Assembly: GCA_002007465.1 (NCBI GenBank)
Contig: LNAC01000031.1
Span: 5,561,305-5,625,304, forward strand
DNA length: 64,000 bases
Reading direction: 5' to 3'
Source: Ailurus styani
Lineage: Eukaryota > Chordata > Mammalia > Carnivora > Ailuridae
Part shown: in pieces, positions 59,701 to 64,000 of the stretch
Numbering within the stretch: position 1 is the stretch's first letter
How the letters are laid out: each line of letters begins with the position of its first letter
Position numbers and translations under genes: made by a program
The notes under the pieces: generated by a model
Databases searched by the model: none
Seen by the model: only the letters and a program-made list of their open reading frames with translations
What the model was told of the DNA's origin: nothing

Positions 59701-60928
59701 GAAAGGCAATAGAAATTAACTATAAATTATATTTACAGTGACTACAAAAGATTTTAGCAATCAGAGCAGTTATCAGAAGAATAATATGTAAGGAAAATAC
59801 TGATAGGCATATCTACATGAGAAACTATCAAGTTTTGCTATAAAAGAACAGATTTTTTTTTAATGATGTTTGAGAACTATTAGTAGTGGCCAAAGCAAGA
59901 ATTTTAAGTCAAAGAGGATTGCTCAGAGATAAAATGTGAAGTTTTGCTCATTTAATTTTTGATATGGCAACAATCAGGGTAATATTTGAAAAACACATTC
60001 TACTCTTCCTATTTCACGTAGTTTTTTTTTTAAATCTGTTTTGAGGAAAATGAGGTCAAACTGTACCTCCCTGAGAGCCTGTTAACTCATTAGTGCTTGT
60101 AAATCACTTGAGGCCACCTTCTCATTTCTGCCTGTTCCCACTGGCCTTAGCCACTCTTGGGTCTTCCTTTGTGGTCAGGGAGAATTTGGTACCCATAGAA
60201 TAGGTCTGTAGGGGGTGGAAAGGAAGGAGAATCTGGCCCCTTGGAAGTATGAAATACTGTAAAAATGCTAAGAAATGATAACATCTGCCTAGGCTTTACA
60301 AACTCTTATAAAATCAGACCATTATGGTCTCTGTTTCTAGGATGGTTATTAAAACCCCATGAATGAAGTAGCCTAATGTAATAATCTTTAATAGTTACCC
60401 ATCCCCCTCCGTGGTTTCATGCATGTTGATAAGTATGTCATATGTAAGTTTATTTTTTCTCCTGTCATTTCATTATAATGTGAAATCTCAAACATCTATA
60501 AGAATAACGTCCATGATGGTAGTAGTCTCAGAAAAATATACATACATAAACAATTTAAATTATTAAGATTTAATTTTAGAAAAACCAGCCCACTATCTTA
60601 AACTAGCATGACTTGTTTGGCAACTGTAGAGCTGATTGCTTAAAATAAATTTTAAACCCCAGGCTGGTAGTGGGTAAATCAAGATATGCTAGTTTAAAAG
60701 CTTGTGGTCTGGATTTGCACTAGAATATCTGGTCTCGTAATTGAAATAAAACATATGTTCCTTTGTCAATAAGGATGTTTTACATCTTGTCAAAAATCTT
60801 TCTTGGTCATCTAGTGTGTCAGACTCTCAAGCTATTTCCTTTCAGCCTGAACTAATTATGTTCATAGGAAGCAAACTGACGTTTTGGAAGATGTGATTCT
60901 ATTGTTTAATGTGTGGTGGTTTTGCCAG
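56708..60928 (+). other. Intron, 4.2 kb, repeat-poor
   Basis: GT-AG ('gtgtga' ... 'ttgccag'). Unusually for this window it holds no CAN-SINE or LINE-1 that I recognise. 57160-57700 and 58620-58950 have the look of conserved non-coding DNA; the rest is AT-rich unique sequence. Small frames at 57495-57680 (+), 57709-57954 (-) and 58365-58607 (-) show no coding character. Confidence 0.85.
57160..57700. promoter_or_regulatory. Candidate conserved non-coding element
   Basis: Repeat-free and packed with homeodomain-type cores ('gaattaaagcctaatgattc', 'gatcaattaaaattattc', 'cattgattatac', 'cttcattag'). It contains two related blocks at 57293-57320 and 57431-57465 sharing 'attcatca' and 'ttcattag' with similar spacing and T/C-rich ends. 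Enhancer-like; inference from texture only. Confidence 0.32.
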
Positions 60929-61119
60929 GGGGAAAGATGCTCCTTCTCACTCCAGATGTGGCATTATTTCTTCTGTGCTCTTCATCACGATCTCTGGACC
61001 ATCCTGCCCCCTAAGTTAGCCCAGGTGATACTAACAGAAGTGCTGGAGAAATCTTTGGGTCTACTGGCCTCCAGATATGCTCGGGCCCATCCCAGTTACA
61101 AGAGAACTCCACAGATCAG
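60929..61119 (+). CDS. KIAA0825: KIAA0825 coding exon, about residues 625-688
   Basis: 191 nt. Acceptor 'gttttgccag|GGGGAA'; frame [18 protein letters not shown] ... KRTPQI plus AG of an Arg codon. Donor 'TCAG|gtaatt'. Contains a Trp/His-rich segment ([14 protein letters not shown]), the proline step TILPPKLAQ and the block [15 protein letters not shown], highly conserved with human as I remember it. The 45 open nucleotides before 60929 are intron. Confidence 0.93.
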
Positions 61120-63584
61120 GTAATTGAAGTTGTGAAAACCATTGCTTTTCAAGAAAACTTTTTTTATCAATTGGTATAAAGCAGAATGTAATTCTGAATC
61201 TCATGACATAATTCCTTGTATATTTAACATGTTTCTAACATCTGAAAGGAAATCATATTCAGCTCTCCTGAGATACTTAAGTGGAAATGTGAAACTTCAA
61301 TCAAAATAACTTTGCTCTTTTTTCTTCTTAAAATTGTATATAGAGGGGTGCCTTGGTGGCTCAGTGGGTTAAGCATCTGCCTTCGGCTTGGGTCCTGGGA
61401 TTGAGCCCCGCATCGGGCTCCCTGCTCAGCAGGGAGCCTGCTTCTTCCTCTCTCTCTGCCTGCCTCTCTGCCTACTTGTGATCTCTCTCTCTCTCTCTGT
61501 CAAAAAAATAAAATCTTAAAAAAAATTGTATATAGAAACCACTTGTTTCTAAAAAAATGATTCAAGCTGTATTACAGTCAAGACATTTATATACAAAGGT
61601 TATTAAATAAGATAAAGAGGGAAAATTGAGGCCTGAAATGGAGGAAAAAGCACAGTGCTGTGATGGGCAGTTAATTTGACTTTGAAATTCTAGGCAACCA
61701 GGGCATTTTAGTTTTTCTTTTTGTTTTTTAGCTTTCAAATAGTGTAGTTTATCTTAAAGGAAGATAAACTAGATAAAGGAAACTCCTTTGTCTAAGCATA
61801 TTCTAATTACTTCTTTCTTTTTCTCCTTTATTTTTTTCCTTTCTTTCCATTATGTGTTACTAAAAGCCAGTTCAATAGAATATGAAATCACAGAAAATGA
61901 GGAGCAGCAGTCACGGGGTATTAATGATTAAACTGTAGTCCAGGTCTGTGAAGCATCTAGGCAATGACTACAAAAATGTGCAGAGAAGACAACAATGGTC
62001 CATACAAAGAAAAGGCTTTTGTTTTATAAATAGTCTCACTGATGTGATTAAGATCTGTCTTTTCTTCAGACATATATTGGGAGGAACCTAAAGACACCAG
62101 AGGCCTTTTTTTTTTTTTTTCAGTAGGAATCATTTCCTGATCATGTTCTTGTAAAGCATGCTGCATTTGAAGGGTATTTAGGTCCTGCTACGGTGTTTCA
62201 TAAATATGGTATTTTGCAAAAACTGTTTTGAATTACTGACCAAGCATTTTTTTAAATCACTGAAGTCAGAAGAATAGATGGAAAGTTTTTTTCTGAGAGC
62301 AGAGTACCTTCATTCTTTTCCTGGGTATCTTAAATCACTTTTGACTATGAGGTGGCACGTCATTATGTGATGGTTGTGAAATCAGATTTACTGGGTAGTA
62401 TGTTTAATTAATTGTACTATAGAGACTTTTGGGTTTTGTTTTCTGGGTGGTAACATAAAAATGCCATGAAAATAAATAAATAATTTTATTCGAATGGTTG
62501 CTACTAAACCACTGTCACTCTAGAAATCAGAGTGTGTGTGTGTATGTTTGTAGGTGTGTATGTACATATATCTTGCATTTGTAATTGTTTAATTAACTAT
62601 TAGAGCAAATGAATGCAAATTGCAGTTAAACCTTCCTAAAGGCAGTTATTGATGTTTTTAGTAATCTAGTGGCATCCAACTTCATATGACCAAAACCATA
62701 TGCATCATATGTAATATCTGTTACATGTTATTAATATATGTATAAATTTATATATATGTAATAAATTTGAGGCCAAAGTATCATTTTAAAAGATCTTCAT
62801 ACTTCTCTTTTTTCTTATCACTTTATGATTTCCGTCATCTATTTCTTGAACAGTGAATTTAAAAGAAAAAATTAACTGAGGTTTGTACAATTCAGTCATA
62901 TACCAAAATAATCTTTAAACAGATCTTTCAGTCTCTGTTGAAACACAGGGAAGATAGTAACAAAGAAATGAATTTATGAATAAGATTATAAAGTACAACA
63001 GAGTTTTCACAACTTTATTCAGTATTGAAAATTTCAGAAACTGTAGTCTTCTCCATTTGTGCTTCTGGTCTCATTTTTTCTTCCTCTCCCATTTGCTGCA
63101 GAAACATGTTACCCAAACTTGTAACTTACTTTTGACAGCCTGTACTTGGATAAGGAGAATTGTTCTCCTATCAAAATTTTACCTATCATTTATATGTGGA
63201 TAATAGCAAATTTTCTTTTGATCTGGCTCCTCTTTTGCTGGACATAATTTCAAGGAAAGTCTCTTGAGCTTTTTGAACAGTATCCTAATAATGCAAAATA
63301 AACCTTAAAAAAAAAAAAGGAAAGAAAGGCACTTCTAAAACACTTCAGTACTGTAGATAGACCTCACCATTCCTGAAGATAATGGTATATGAGTCATCTC
63401 ACACCTGGAAACTCAAATGCTAAGCTTTGATTCTTTCTATCTGTCTTTGATCTCTGAAGCTCTGATATCTAACCAAGTATTTCTAGTCTTACATATGTTT
63501 AATATAAGAGATATGAATGATAGTGTATATATAGCAAGAAAAAAATAATTTTGCTTAACACGATTTTCTTTTTCTTCCCAACAG
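61120..63584 (+). other. Intron, 2.5 kb
   Basis: GT-AG ('gtaatt' ... 'cccaacag'). One SINE; 61540-63580 is unique AT-rich DNA with short TG- and TA-rich tracts (near 62530 and 62730) and nothing else definite. Confidence 0.85.
61345..61521 (+). mobile_element. CAN-SINE, young subfamily with internal deletion
   Basis: Head 'ggggtgccttggtggctcag', 'gggttaagcatctgccttc', then the block 'aggtcatgatctcagg' is missing ('cggcttgggtcctggg'), followed by 'ctacttgtgatctct' and the A-rich tail. Exact 15-bp target duplication, aaaattgtatataga, at 61330-61344 and 61522-61536. Confidence 0.92.
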
Positions 63585-63767
63585 ACTTGATGTCACAACA
63601 ATTTTAATATGCACTGAGAACATGTTATGGTCAGTTTGCACATCTGTACAGAAGCTTTTGAATCCTCATGAGCATATAGATGATAAAATTTTTAAAATTC
63701 ACGCACACTGTAATAATTTGTTCACAACATTAGTCATATTGACTTCACCCTTAACTGAATTATATCA
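63585..63767 (+). CDS. KIAA0825: KIAA0825 coding exon, about residues 688-749
   Basis: 183 nt. Acceptor 'ttcttcccaacag|ACTTGA'; the first base completes Arg, then [17 protein letters not shown] ... [10 protein letters not shown] plus CA of the next codon. Donor 'TCA|gtaagt' is a perfect consensus. The block [24 protein letters not shown] is very well conserved with human as I remember it. Length divisible by three, but flanking phases require the next exon, which is outside the window. Confidence 0.92.
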
Positions 63768-64000
63768 GTAAGTATCAAGCATATTTTCTTTTTAGCTATT
63801 AGGATATGTAATAATGTGACTTAAAGTTATTTTCATTCTACTTATTGAATTGTGTGAAGTAGCAAGTAGAAATATTTCGAAGGCATTTTTGATATTGTGA
63901 ATTGGGTCATTTTACAAACGAGCTACTAATTGTGTTATATCTCTTTTGGTCAATCTTACTCAAATGTAAGGCCCTGATAGGATCGGGATTATCTTGAGCT
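63768..64000 (+). other. Start of next intron
   Basis: Begins 'gtaagt' and runs off the window end; AT-rich, nothing recognised. Confidence 0.85.

Larger units (their letters stand above)
1..64000 (+). other. KIAA0825: KIAA0825 gene body (partial)
   Basis: The whole window lies inside one gene on the + strand. Nine exons with matching splice phases encode a continuous protein that I recognise from memory as KIAA0825, a vertebrate protein of about 1,275 residues in human assigned to the uncharacterised family DUF4495. Recessive human variants have been linked to postaxial polydactyly; its biochemical role is not established. Taking 44 residues encoded upstream, as in human, the window covers about residues 45-749. 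The protein looks soluble and mostly helical, with no signal peptide or membrane segment in this part. In human the gene lies between FAM172A and SLF1, downstream of NR2F1, so regulatory elements for neighbours could sit in its introns (inference). The gene identity is a recognition, not a database result. Confidence 0.88.

Noticed and set aside
1..64000. CRISPR arrays, operons, bacterial promoters or a novel defence system
   Set aside because: The DNA is a vertebrate intron-exon landscape; tandem repeats found are microsatellites or two-copy duplications without spacer structure.

Overview
This is a 64 kb piece of a mammalian nuclear genome, from a carnivoran and probably a mustelid such as a ferret, mink or marten relative. 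The evidence is about two dozen tRNA-derived CAN-SINE copies on both strands (head 'cctgggtggctcag', body 'ggtcatgatc..agggtcctggga', a CT-rich stretch, tail 'aaataaataaaatctt'). Several belong to the subfamily with 'gggttaaagcctctgcctt' and 'ctgcctacttgtgatctct', which I associate from memory with mustelids. The DNA is AT-rich and mostly intronic.

One protein-coding gene runs through the whole window on the + strand. Nine consecutive coding exons (850-1018, 3994-4663, 40459-40620, 49765-49859, 52965-53192, 54862-55127, 56557-56707, 60929-61119, 63585-63767) keep one reading frame when joined and give about 705 codons. I recognise the product as the vertebrate protein KIAA0825 (older name C5orf36). 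The start codon and roughly the first 44 residues lie upstream, and the C-terminal 40% lies downstream. All introns use GT-AG except the one after 53192, which starts with GC. A stop codon directly behind the 4663 donor, followed by AATAAA at 4776, would give the short 324-residue form that I remember for the human gene.

Layout. 1-5 kb: two exons separated by a 3 kb intron. 4.7-40.5 kb: one 35.8 kb intron holding a reverse-strand LINE-1 (7.7-10 kb), an L2 3' part (25.6-26.5 kb), MIRs, a hAT-type fossil (28.8-29.1 kb), many SINEs (two loci nested), a 5'-truncated L1 with a 20-bp target duplication (38.1-38.3 kb), and two diverged copies of a repeat I cannot name (37.8 and 38.9 kb). 40.6-49.8 kb: an intron with a decayed tyrosine-recombinase coding region resembling DIRS-type retrotransposons (about 43.6-44.3 kb), then an L1-in-L1 nest with further SINEs (45.2-48.3 kb). 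49.8-64 kb: six more exons and shorter introns with few repeats; several repeat-free stretches there and near 19 and 22 kb look like conserved non-coding DNA.

The most unusual item is the DIRS-like recombinase fossil. I know of no DIRS family described in mammals, and this copy is far less decayed than a very old insertion should be. No RNA genes, CRISPR arrays or bacterial-type features are present.
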